Below are positions 40,606-49,383 of a stretch of 64,000 nt of DNA, piece after piece. This stretch comes from Hyphomicrobiaceae bacterium (lineage in GTDB: Bacteria > Pseudomonadota > Alphaproteobacteria > Rhizobiales > Hyphomicrobiaceae), in NCBI GenBank assembly GCA_041397645.1, contig JAWKWE010000005.1, forward strand, positions 124,001 to 188,000, written 5' to 3'. Position 1 is the first letter of the stretch. Each line of letters starts with the position of its first letter. A program made the translations under genes and the position numbers. The notes below the pieces were generated by a model. It searched no databases. It was not told where the DNA came from and worked only from the letters and a program-made list of their open reading frames with translations.

Positions 40606-43519
40606 GACGCCGTTTGCGCCTGAGGGTGGAAACGGGTGGCAGCGCCTGTCCGAGTTTCAGGCCGAAGTAGGGTCCACGGATCGGAGCGAATTGTTCCGTC
40701 TGCTCGACAAGCCCAAGGTTCGCGGTCTTTTCGCTGGAATTTTCGAAAGCTCTCCGTACCTTTCCACGCTCATCACGCAGAACCCTGCGCGCGTCGAGCG
40801 CCTTCTCAGCACAGTGCCCGAAGCTGAATGGGTCCGTCTTTGCTATGCGCTCCAGGCCAGCATGGCTCTGGCGAGCGACGCAGGAACCGCCAAGAAGACA
40901 TTGCGCGTCTATAAGAATGAGATTGCTCTGCTGACGGCGCTTGCCGATCTTGGAGGCGTGTGGCCGGTGATGACGGTCACGGATGTTCTTTCTCGCGCTG
41001 CGGACGCAACGGTCGCCTCGTCAGTCCGCTATCTTTTCTCTCGGGCTTGCGAGGGCGGCAAATGGCGCTCCCCTGATCCCACTCGGGCTGAGGTCGGCTC
41101 CGGTTACTTCATTCTTGCGATGGGCAAGCAGGGTGCATACGAACTGAACTATTCCAGCGACATCGACCTGATCGTCTTTTTCGATCGAGAACGCTCCAGG
41201 CTGGTTGGAGATGGCGATCTTCAATCCTTCTTAGTACGACTGACGCGCGATCTCGTGTCGTTGATGGAGGAACGCACACCTGATGGCTATGTCTTCCGCA
41301 CAGATTTGCGTTTGAGGCCCGACGCCGGGGCAACGCAGGTGGTGCTGTCTACGGTCGCGGCACATGGCTATTACGAAACGGTGGGACAGAATTGGGAGCG
41401 CGCGGCCATGATCAAGGCCCGCGTGTGCAGCGGAGACATTGAGGCCGGCGAGATCTTTCTGGATGAATTGAAGCCGTTTGTTTGGCGCAAGTATCTCGAT
41501 TATGCGGCGATTGCGGACGTGCACGCCATGAAACGCCAGATCCATGCTCACAAGGGCATCGGGGAGATCTCCATTCTCGGGCAGAACATCAAGCTCGGGC
41601 GCGGCGGAATCCGCGAGGTGGAATTCTTCGTGCAGACACAGCAGCTGATTGCGGGCGGACGCCAGAATGATCTGCGCGTTCGCGATACACTCGGCGCTCT
41701 TCATGCTCTGCAACAGCGCGGATGGGTGCAGGTCAACGTCGCAGCCGACATGGAGAAAGCCTATCTGTATTTGCGGCGGCTTGAGCACAGGTTGCAAATG
41801 GTCGCTGATGAGCAGACGCAGGAAATGCCATCCACACAACAGGGCCTGGAGCAGATCGCACATTTCTGCGGGCATGCGGATACAGCGTCGTTCTCCGAGG
41901 AATTACGTACTGTTCTTAAAACGGTCGAACGGCATTATGCAGGTTTGTTTGAGGATGCGCCCGAGCTGACCAGCGCCGGGACCAACATGGTCTTTGCGGG
42001 AGCTACGGACGATCCGAAGACGATCGAAGAACTCAAGAAGCTGGGCTACTCACAGCCTGAGCAAGTGCTCGCCATCGTGCGCGGCTGGCATCATGGGCGC
42101 ACGCCCTCGGTACGCTCACCGCGCGCGCGCGAACGGCTGACGGAAGTTCAGCCGCTGTTGATCGCCGCCTTGGCCGATACGGTGGAGCCGGACGCGGCCA
42201 TCGCCAGCTTCGATCGCTTTCTGGCTGAGCTGCCATCCGGCGTTCAGTTGTTCTCGCTCTTGAAGGCCAATCCTTCGCTGATACGGCTGATCGCCGATAT
42301 TATGGGAACGACACCGCGCCTGTCGCGGATCTTGTCGACACGCCGGCGTCTGCTCGACGCGGTGCTCGATCCACAAGCGCTCCAGTCTGCGACGGATCGC
42401 GAAGAGATAGATCGAATTCTGCAATCGGAATTTGCCGAAGCCCGCCGTATGGCGGAGGGTGATCCTATGCAGGACATTCTGGATTGCGCGCGTGTCATAG
42501 GTGGCGAGCAGGGGTTCCTCATTGGCGTGCGGATTTTGACGGGCAGTATTTCCGCCGATGAGGCGGGTGCCGCTTACGCACTGGTCGCGGAGCGAATGGT
42601 TGCGGCTCTACTCGCCGAGGTCTGTCAGGAACTTGAGCGTGAGCATGGCAAGGTTCCCGGCGGTGGCGCCGCTGTGATCGCGATGGGCAAACTCGGCGGG
42701 CGCGAGATGACCGCATCGTCCGACATCGATCTCATTCTTGTCTACGACTATGAGGAAGGTGCCGCGCAGTCGGATGGACCAAGGCCGTTAGCACCGAGCC
42801 ACTACTATACGCGTGTGACGCAGCGCCTGATTACGGCTCTATCCGCACCGACTGCCGAGGGTACGCTCTACGAGGTGGATATGCGGCTGCGTCCATCCGG
42901 CCAGAAGGGCCCCGTCGCGACGAAGCTTTCCGGCTTCGTCTCCTACCAGATCTCGGAGGCGTGGACCTGGGAGCACATGGCGATGACGCGGGCACGGGTG
43001 ATCGCTGGCGATGCTGATGTCGTCAATCGCGTGCAGGAGGCAATTCTCGAAGTGCTGAAGGCGCCCAGGGACCGCGAAAAGGTTGCCACTGATGTACGCG
43101 AGATGCGCGAGCGGATCGCTTCGGAGAAGGGTACTGACAAGATTTGGAACTTGAAGCAGGTGCGCGGTGGGCTCGTCGATCTCGAGTTTATTGCCCAGTA
43201 TCTGCAACTCGTTGGTGCCGCCAAACACCCCGAAATCCTCGATCAAAACACGCTAATTGCCCTGGACAAGCTCTCGCGCGCGGGTGCGTTGAGCACTGCC
43301 GATGCTGCGGACCTCATCAGCTCCGGCCGGTTGTTGCACGACTTGACCCAGATCGTCCGGCTGAGCCTGGATCAGGCGTTCGATCCCAAGAATGCTCCAG
43401 CAGGACTAAAGGCGCTGCTGGCCAGGGCGGTCGAAAAGCCCGACTTCGAGGCGGTCGAAAACGACCTTAAATCCGCGCTGGACAAGGTGAAATCGGCTTT
43501 TGATCGGCTTGTCGTATAA
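40565..43519 (+). CDS. glnE: Bifunctional glutamine synthetase adenylyltransferase/deadenylylase
   Basis: The 984-aa enzyme adds and removes AMP on glutamine synthetase in response to PII, tuning nitrogen assimilation. Two nucleotidyltransferase domains are seen: the N-terminal deadenylylase with LNYSSDIDLIVFFDRERS (about 193) and the C-terminal adenylylase with MTASSDIDLILVYDYEEG (about 718). GRGGIREVEFFVQTQQLIAG and LKQVRGGLVDLEFIAQYLQL mark the linked helical domains. Length matches the family. It overlaps the kinase gene, which suggests coupling. Confidence 0.97.
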   Translation: MGHEKQALWERITETPFAPEGGNGWQRLSEFQAEVGSTDRSELFRLLDKPKVRGLFAGIFESSPYLSTLITQNPARVERLLSTVPEAEWVRLCYALQASMALASDAGTAKKTLRVYKNEIALLTALADLGGVWPVMTVTDVLSRAADATVASSVRYLFSRACEGGKWRSPDPTRAEVGSGYFILAMGKQGAYELNYSSDIDLIVFFDRERSRLVGDGDLQSFLVRLTRDLVSLMEERTPDGYVFRTDLRLRPDAGATQVVLSTVAAHGYYETVGQNWERAAMIKARVCSGDIEAGEIFLDELKPFVWRKYLDYAAIADVHAMKRQIHAHKGIGEISILGQNIKLGRGGIREVEFFVQTQQLIAGGRQNDLRVRDTLGALHALQQRGWVQVNVAADMEKAYLYLRRLEHRLQMVADEQTQEMPSTQQGLEQIAHFCGHADTASFSEELRTVLKTVERHYAGLFEDAPELTSAGTNMVFAGATDDPKTIEELKKLGYSQPEQVLAIVRGWHHGRTPSVRSPRARERLTEVQPLLIAALADTVEPDAAIASFDRFLAELPSGVQLFSLLKANPSLIRLIADIMGTTPRLSRILSTRRRLLDAVLDPQALQSATDREEIDRILQSEFAEARRMAEGDPMQDILDCARVIGGEQGFLIGVRILTGSISADEAGAAYALVAERMVAALLAEVCQELEREHGKVPGGGAAVIAMGKLGGREMTASSDIDLILVYDYEEGAAQSDGPRPLAPSHYYTRVTQRLITALSAPTAEGTLYEVDMRLRPSGQKGPVATKLSGFVSYQISEAWTWEHMAMTRARVIAGDADVVNRVQEAILEVLKAPRDREKVATDVREMRERIASEKGTDKIWNLKQVRGGLVDLEFIAQYLQLVGAAKHPEILDQNTLIALDKLSRAGALSTADAADLISSGRLLHDLTQIVRLSLDQAFDPKNAPAGLKALLARAVEKPDFEAVENDLKSALDKVKSAFDRLVV

Positions 43520-43636
43520 CGGCGCGACGGATGTTGCGAATTTCTGCGTTAGATCGGACAGGAACGTGAAGATGGTAGCCGGTTGGGTGAGATGGGCGGC
43601 GGGCTGCTTTGTGAGGCACTTCAGGATTGAAGAGGC

Positions 43637-44260
43637 ATGCCGAGGGCACAAGTGGCAGCGGTCGTCAGCGAGGGGGAGGAGGCTTTGGGGCTAGTTGCGG
43701 TGGCAGCTGGCGCCGATGAGGCTGACCTCGTCAAGCGCCTCGCGAGCGGTGACAAGACTGCGTTCGGCACGCTGGTCGAGCGGCACCTGTCGGGCATTTC
43801 GGCGGTTGCGCGGCGGATGCTTCGCGACGACGCCGAAGCCGAGGACGTGGCGCAGGAGGCGTTCTTGCGCCTGTGGCGGTCGGGTGCCTCACTCGAGATC
43901 GGACCTGCCGGCGTGCGACCGTGGCTTCGCCGGGTGGTGTCGAACCTGTGCATTGACCGGCTGCGCGGCGCGGGCCGCCAGACGGTGACGGATGAGGTTC
44001 CAGAGCAGGTGGAGGAAGCCGATCAGCTCGCCAGCATGGAGCGTCGTGAGCTGAGCGGGCGGGTCGATCGGGCACTTAAGGCGCTACCCGAACGCCAACG
44101 GCTCGCGCTGACGTTGTTCCACTTCGAGGGCATGAGCCAGAGCGAGGTGGCAGCGGAGATGGAAATTACGGATGAGGCTGTTGAATCGCTTCTGGCGCGC
44201 GGGCGCCGCGCGCTTCGCACTACGCTGAAGGACGAATGGACGGCTTTGAACAACGAATGA
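43637..44260 (+). CDS. ECF-type RNA polymerase sigma factor
   Basis: The 207-aa sigma factor has region 2 (DKTAFGTLVERHLSGISAVA then AEAEDVAQEAFLRLWRSG) and region 4 (RVDRALKALPERQRLALTLF, EGMSQSEVAAEMEITDEAVE, SLLARGRRALRTTL). No sigma 3 domain is present. It is followed by a membrane protein gene and a CnrX/CpxP-like gene, a layout like metal-responsive ECF systems. It probably controls an envelope or metal stress response and is held inactive by the membrane protein (inference). Confidence 0.9.
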   Translation: MPRAQVAAVVSEGEEALGLVAVAAGADEADLVKRLASGDKTAFGTLVERHLSGISAVARRMLRDDAEAEDVAQEAFLRLWRSGASLEIGPAGVRPWLRRVVSNLCIDRLRGAGRQTVTDEVPEQVEEADQLASMERRELSGRVDRALKALPERQRLALTLFHFEGMSQSEVAAEMEITDEAVESLLARGRRALRTTLKDEWTALNNE

Positions 44261-44299
44261 GTGGCGATTGGTGATGCTGCTTGCGGGACGGTGAAGACG

Positions 44300-44797
44300 A
44301 TGACGAACAACAACAAGACTGGAATGGACTTGCTTCAAGATGTGCTGGATGCCTATGGCGGCGACCGGACACGATGGCCCGCGCACGTTCGTGTTGAGCT
44401 TTCGCAGCTTTTGTTGGGTTCTGCCGAAGCGAGGCAGCAGCTTGCCGAGGCGCAGGCTCTCGATCGGCTTCTCGATTTGGCTCCAGCTGTTCCCAACGCA
44501 CGCATCGATGCGCTTGCCGAGCGGATCATGGCGCAGGCGATCACTTCGCCTCGCGTGGTTGCGATTGGCCGTAAGCCTGCCAGCAAGCCTGTCACGTCAC
44601 ATTGGGGGTTGTTTGGGAGCGGCATAGCGGCTCTCGCTGCATCCCTGGTGATGGGAATAGCGGTTGGCCAGAGTTCAGCCATTGCCCCCACAGTGAGTGA
44701 AATTGCCGATGCTGCAGGCCTAAGTTCGAGCGCGGATACTCAACAGTTTGCCCAATTCGATGATGCCGATGTGGCGGTTTACGAGGACGCGCTATGA
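44300..44797 (+). CDS. Single-pass membrane protein, putative anti-sigma factor
   Basis: From ATG 44300 the product is 165 aa; GTG at 44261 is the alternative. It has a cytosolic part of about 95 residues (MDLLQDVLDAYGGDRTRWPA, then LAEAQALDRLLDLAPAVPN), one membrane helix (LFGSGIAALAASLVMGIAVG) and a short periplasmic tail. No zinc anti-sigma motif is visible. Position between the ECF sigma gene and a periplasmic sensor, plus ATGA overlap with the latter, supports an anti-sigma role by context only. Confidence 0.7.
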   Translation: MTNNNKTGMDLLQDVLDAYGGDRTRWPAHVRVELSQLLLGSAEARQQLAEAQALDRLLDLAPAVPNARIDALAERIMAQAITSPRVVAIGRKPASKPVTSHWGLFGSGIAALAASLVMGIAVGQSSAIAPTVSEIADAAGLSSSADTQQFAQFDDADVAVYEDAL

Positions 44798-45315
44798 GCA
44801 ACGACATAGAGAATGTGACCAGCAGCACGCCTGCGCGTAAGCCGCGCTGGCTTTATGGTGCGCTGATCGCTTCGCTAGGGCTCAACTTGCTTGTGCTCGG
44901 CGGGGCGGCCGGGGCCTTTTGGAAGCACCGGCATGGACACCACGAGCGCGGATTGATGAGTTTTGTGCGTGATCTCCCGCCAGACCGGCAGGCGCCTTTG
45001 CGCGATCTCATCACTTCGGAACGGGCTAAGTTGAAGCCAATCCGGGATGACATTCGCAAGGCGTGGAGCGATAGCAACGAAGTTCTTGGCACCGAGCCCT
45101 TCGACAAGGAGAAGATGAAGGCTGCCATGGCTCAAGTTGGCGAACAGGAGGCGCGACTTCGGTCCGCTATCTCCGACGCGATTGTGGAGGCGGCTTCGCA
45201 GTTGACGCCCGAGGAGCGACAGACCTTCAAGGCTTGGCGCGAGCGCGCCAAGGAGCGCCGTCATAAAAGATGGCGCCGCGATTCCGATGATGATGATGAT
45301 GGCGACAAGCGTTGA
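44794..45315 (+). CDS. Periplasmic heavy-metal sensor-like protein (CnrX/CpxP/Spy type)
   Basis: The 173-aa protein has one membrane anchor (LYGALIASLGLNLLVLGGAA) and a helical periplasmic domain of the CnrX/CpxP kind: RDLPPDRQAPLRDLITSERA, KPIRDDIRKAWSDSNEVLG, EQEARLRSAISDAIVEAASQ and LTPEERQTFKAWRER. The exposed HRHGHHERG cluster after the membrane helix could bind metal. The tail is basic then Asp-rich. It completes a sigma / membrane protein / sensor operon comparable with CnrYXH. Confidence 0.85.
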   Translation: MSNDIENVTSSTPARKPRWLYGALIASLGLNLLVLGGAAGAFWKHRHGHHERGLMSFVRDLPPDRQAPLRDLITSERAKLKPIRDDIRKAWSDSNEVLGTEPFDKEKMKAAMAQVGEQEARLRSAISDAIVEAASQLTPEERQTFKAWRERAKERRHKRWRRDSDDDDDGDKR

Positions 45316-45368
45316 AGCCTACGGCTGCGCACGGACCTTCGAGCCTTAGAGGCCCAATGCGCAGCCCC

Positions 45369-46433
45369 TCATGCGGCGAAGAAATCGCGTTGGCTGGCGC
45401 GCGGCAAGATGGCAGTCGCCGACCAGAAGTCTTCCGAAGAGTTTTCCTCAAGGCGGCCTTGAGACAGCTGAATGAGGGTGCGGGCCAATACGAGGTCGAA
45501 GCTCTCCAGGTTTGCCGCCGACTTCGGTCGTGCGCCTGCGACATGCAGTGAAATTTTGACCTCATCGCCGCAGCAATAGGAACGCACGCAAACGTCTGCG
45601 CCTGGCGCTGCATTCTCGATGGCATGCGACATCAAATTGATCAGGACCTGGCGCAGGGTCTGTGCCTCAGCCATAACCTCGGGCGTATCGATGACGTCAA
45701 GAGCAAGATCGAGGTTCAGCATCTGCGTCTCGGCCTGATGAAACGCCAGCATGTCCGAGATTGCCTTCCCGACGCAGGCGCTGCTTTGATCGACATTGGT
45801 ATTTGAGCGCGTAAGCAGGTGGGTGATTGCCAAGGCATCTTCAGCCGACTTTAATAAACTACGGCCGCTGGCATGGATGGATCGTGCGTAGTCGCAATAT
45901 TGCGAGGAGCCGAGCGGGCCGAAGACCTCAGCGCTCATCAATTCCGAAAAGCCGATGACCGCATTGAGGGGCGTACGCAACTCGTGACTCATGCGCTGCG
46001 TGAGCTTGCCCCAGTGCGCAGAGTCGATCTGGCGTGCGCTGCTCTCTGCGGTTCCAGACAACTCCGCCAACGTCGTCTGCGACCGCCGCACGCGTTGGGC
46101 ATTCGCGTGCGGCACGGACGGAATTGAGGGAGACACAGCTGGAGACTTGACTTTTTGAATTTGGTTCAACTCGGCATCGAGATTTAGGTTGCCCGCGATG
46201 AGGGCAAGACCGGCGCCGGCCACGAAGAGGGCGCTTGCAAGGATTTGCGGATCGACATGCGGCGCGAGGAGACCGCCGGAACTCAGCAGGGCGGCGCAAG
46301 CAACAGCAAGACCTCGCCACATCTCACCTTTTCCGAGCCATATCAGTCCATTAGCGACCACGTTCTGGCACGAGGCCATCGATGGTGCCAAGATATGGCT
46401 CTCCCGTTGACTGGCGGACGTAGTCCCGGCCAT
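45369..46433 (-). CDS. PdhS/DivJ-like histidine kinase with degenerate ATP-binding domain
   Basis: I place the start at ATG 46433 behind GGAAGGGG (354 aa). Two membrane helices lie at about 40-82. The HisKA domain is fully conserved and of PdhS/DivJ/PleC type: MSHELRTPLNAVIGFSELMS with His150, then FGPLGSSQYCDYARSIHASG. The ATP domain is not: the N-box reads INLMSHAIENAAP with His270 where the Mg-binding Asn belongs, there is no DxGxG box, and no GxGLGL motif before LARTLIQLSQG. The frame is otherwise clean, so it is a conserved-looking pseudokinase or phosphotransferase rather than decayed DNA. Confidence 0.8.
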   Translation of the reverse strand: MAGTTSASQRESHILAPSMASCQNVVANGLIWLGKGEMWRGLAVACAALLSSGGLLAPHVDPQILASALFVAGAGLALIAGNLNLDAELNQIQKVKSPAVSPSIPSVPHANAQRVRRSQTTLAELSGTAESSARQIDSAHWGKLTQRMSHELRTPLNAVIGFSELMSAEVFGPLGSSQYCDYARSIHASGRSLLKSAEDALAITHLLTRSNTNVDQSSACVGKAISDMLAFHQAETQMLNLDLALDVIDTPEVMAEAQTLRQVLINLMSHAIENAAPGADVCVRSYCCGDEVKISLHVAGARPKSAANLESFDLVLARTLIQLSQGRLEENSSEDFWSATAILPRASQRDFFAA

Positions 46434-46611
46434 TCCCAAAGCCCCTTCCGGATTATCTGCTTTCTGCGCCCCCGCGCGTGGGGGTAGCTGCCCCCCTGAT
46501 TCGTGAGAATCACATTGGCCGATTTGGCAGCGTCGTGTCGAGGGAGATTAAATGCGAAAAAGTGATTCTGTTCGAATTGTGACAGGTTAATACACTTGCT
46601 GTCGCAACGAT

Positions 46612-49257
46612 TTACGCCTCCAGCATGCGCAACACGATCTCGCTGACGTCGCGTGAAATCTGCTCGCTGGCGGCAACGGATTTGAGAGCGTCCTCCGCCA
46701 TGGCGCGTCTATTGGGTTCGAGCGCCTTGGTGCTGCGGAACGAGGCGAGCAGGCGGGCTGCGATCTGCGGATTGACCGCGTCGATCTCAAGAACCTTTTT
46801 CGCTACGAAGCGATAGCCTTCGCCGTCAGGCCGGTTGAATTGCAGCGGATTGCCCATCGCGAACGTGCCAATCAAAGCGCGCACCTTGTTTGGCGTCGTG
46901 AGCTTGAACAGCGGGTGGCTGACGAGCGTGCGCACATCGTCGAGCGCGCGCGGCAGCGAAGATTGCGCTTGGGCTGAAAACCAGGTGTCGATGACGAGAT
47001 GATCCTGCTTCCAGCGATCGTAGAAATGCGCCAGTGCCTTAGGGCGCGCGTCAACATCATGATGGGACAGCAGGTTCAAGGCGTGTGCGCTGTCGGTCAT
47101 GTTGGTGGCGGAGAAGAAATGTTTCTCAAGCCGCTCCAAATCCTCCGGTGCGCCATGCGCAGTCATAAGCGTAAGCGCTGCGTTTCGCAGGGCGCGACGT
47201 CCCGCGCTCTTTGCGTCAGGCGAGAATGCTGGTTGCGATCCTGCCTGCGCATACACCTGCATCAGGAGATCGCGCAGCGCGCCTGATGCTGCGCGCGCGA
47301 AAGCGCGATGGGATTTATCGATAGCGCATGGATCGACGTTGATGCGCTTCTCACGCGCAATGTCGGACGGAGTTGGAAGTTTCAACAACTCGGCCTTGTA
47401 AGCGTCTTCCAATCCCGAATCCGACAACGCCGCCGCGAGTGCCTTTGCATAGGATGCGGCTGCCGTGTCTATGCTTTCTGGTTTATCGAGGCCAAGCATG
47501 ATAGCGCGGGTCGCGAAGGCATTGGCGGATTGCCAGCGGTTGAACAAGTCGATGTCGTGCGTCATGAGGAACGCAAGTTCGGCGTCCGAAAGCTCGATAG
47601 TCAGGTTGACCGGAGCGGAGAACCCGCGCAGCAGCGAGGGTACGGGGCGAGCTGGAATATTTGTAAAGCGGAACGTCTGTGCCCGTTCTGTGATGGCCAC
47701 GACGCCATCGTCGATGTTCGTCCCGTCGGCGAGCTGTAGCGGGATGTCGTGGCCATTGGCGCCGAGCAGGCCAAGCCGCAATGGAATGTAGAGTGGCTCT
47801 TTCTGAGGTTGCCCCGGCGTGGGCGAAAGGCTCTGGTTGACGGTCAATTCGGCCGTCTTGGACGCCGCATCGAAATCGAGCTTGCAGACCAGCTCAGGTG
47901 TTCCTGCTTGCGAGTACCAGCGGGAGAATTGCGCAAGGCTATGTCCGCTCGAATCTTCAAAACACCGGATGAAGTCTTCGATGGTGGCCGCATCGCCGTC
48001 ATGGCGCTTGAAATAGAGATCCATGCCGGCGCGAAACGCGTCGCGCCCCAGGATGGTCTCTATCATTCGCACCAGCTCGGCGCCTTTTTCGTAGACGGTG
48101 GGCGTGTAAAAGTTGTTGATCTCGATGTAGCTGTCGGGGCGCACCGGATGCGCCAGCGGACCTTGATCCTCTGGAAACTGAAGCGCGCGCAGTTGGCGCA
48201 CGTCGGCAATGCGTTGCACGGTGCGCGAGCGTTCGTCACCGGAAAATTCCTGATCGCGATAGACGGTCAGCCCCTCTTTCAAGCACAGCTGGAACCAGTC
48301 GCGGCAGGTGATGCGATTGCCGGTCCAGTTGTGGAAATATTCGTGAGCGACAACACTCTCAATGGCTTCGTAGCTGGCGTCGGTTGCGGTGTCCGACGAG
48401 GCCAGGATGAGCCTATCGTTGAAGATGTTAAGCCCCTTGTTCTCCATCGCTCCCATGTTGAAATCCGACACGGCGACGATATTGAACACGTCGAGATCGT
48501 ATTCCCGCCCGAAGCGTTTTTCATCCCAAGCGAAGGAACGCTTGAGGGCATCCATGGCCCAGTGCGCCCGCTCCTCCTTGCCGTGTTCGACATAGATGCG
48601 CAGATCGACTTCCCGCTTCGACTTGGTGGTGAATGTGGATGCGATGGAAGAAAGATCGCCGCCAACCACGGCGAACAAGTAGCAGGGCTTGGGATGGGGA
48701 TCTTTCCAGACCGTGTAGTGGCGGTCTCCGCCGGCCAGCGTGCCGCGTTCCAGAGGATTGCCGTTGGCAAGCAGCACCGGACACTCGCTGGCATCTGCTT
48801 CCAGGCGCACGGAGTAGACCGAAAGTACGTCGGGCCGGTCGAGAAAATACGTGATCCGGCGAAACCCTTCAGCTTCGCACTGTGAGCAGTAGACGCCGCG
48901 CGAGCGATAGATACCCTGCAGTGCGGTGTTGGCGTCGGGATTGATGTACGTTGTCAGTTCCAGCGTGAATGGATCTTTCGGCGCAGCCTTCACCGTCAAT
49001 CCCTTTTCATCGACGATGTAGCTTTCCGCGTGCAACTCTTTGCCACCAAGCGCAATGCGCGACAGCTCCAGATGTTCTCCGTCCAGACGTAGCGGTACGT
49101 CCGCACTTTCTGCTGTCGGATTACGCCGCAACGAAAGGCGCGCATCGACCCGCGTTCTGGTCGGATGCAGCGCGATCGTGAGGTCGACCTTGTCGATAAG
49201 AAAATCCGGCGGGCGGTAGTCTTTGAGGAGAATTGGACGTGGCGTGTCGGTCTTCAT
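46612..49257 (-). CDS. pepN: Aminopeptidase N (M1 family)
   Basis: The 881-aa metallopeptidase removes N-terminal residues from peptides in the cytosol. It has the substrate motif GAMEN (about 272, in DFNMGAMENKG), the zinc motif HEYFHNWTGNRITC (His305, His309) and the third ligand Glu in LKEGLTVYRDQ. The E. coli-type C-terminal domain is present in full. ATG 49257 gives the usual start MKTDTPRPILLKDYRPPDF; the longer frame adds non-homologous sequence. Confidence 0.97.
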   Translation of the reverse strand: MKTDTPRPILLKDYRPPDFLIDKVDLTIALHPTRTRVDARLSLRRNPTAESADVPLRLDGEHLELSRIALGGKELHAESYIVDEKGLTVKAAPKDPFTLELTTYINPDANTALQGIYRSRGVYCSQCEAEGFRRITYFLDRPDVLSVYSVRLEADASECPVLLANGNPLERGTLAGGDRHYTVWKDPHPKPCYLFAVVGGDLSSIASTFTTKSKREVDLRIYVEHGKEERAHWAMDALKRSFAWDEKRFGREYDLDVFNIVAVSDFNMGAMENKGLNIFNDRLILASSDTATDASYEAIESVVAHEYFHNWTGNRITCRDWFQLCLKEGLTVYRDQEFSGDERSRTVQRIADVRQLRALQFPEDQGPLAHPVRPDSYIEINNFYTPTVYEKGAELVRMIETILGRDAFRAGMDLYFKRHDGDAATIEDFIRCFEDSSGHSLAQFSRWYSQAGTPELVCKLDFDAASKTAELTVNQSLSPTPGQPQKEPLYIPLRLGLLGANGHDIPLQLADGTNIDDGVVAITERAQTFRFTNIPARPVPSLLRGFSAPVNLTIELSDAELAFLMTHDIDLFNRWQSANAFATRAIMLGLDKPESIDTAAASYAKALAAALSDSGLEDAYKAELLKLPTPSDIAREKRINVDPCAIDKSHRAFARAASGALRDLLMQVYAQAGSQPAFSPDAKSAGRRALRNAALTLMTAHGAPEDLERLEKHFFSATNMTDSAHALNLLSHHDVDARPKALAHFYDRWKQDHLVIDTWFSAQAQSSLPRALDDVRTLVSHPLFKLTTPNKVRALIGTFAMGNPLQFNRPDGEGYRFVAKKVLEIDAVNPQIAARLLASFRSTKALEPNRRAMAEDALKSVAASEQISRDVSEIVLRMLEA

Positions 49258-49383
49258 GGGGCTCTCAATGCGCGCTGGACTAGCGCGAAAAAACGCTCCA
49301 GCTGGCAGCTTAGTTGCGCACCGCTGGGATCGTTGCAATTCACGGGGCCGGACGGGCATCTTTGCGCGGCTTTGCGCCAAAGC

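Noticed and set aside
46379..46433. Start of the degenerate kinase at ATG 46379
   Set aside because: ATG 46433 has a much better ribosome binding site (GGAAGGGG). No signal precedes 46379.
47749..48885. 378-aa open frame antisense to pepN
   Set aside because: pepN has all catalytic motifs in the same bases. The antisense frame has no family pattern.
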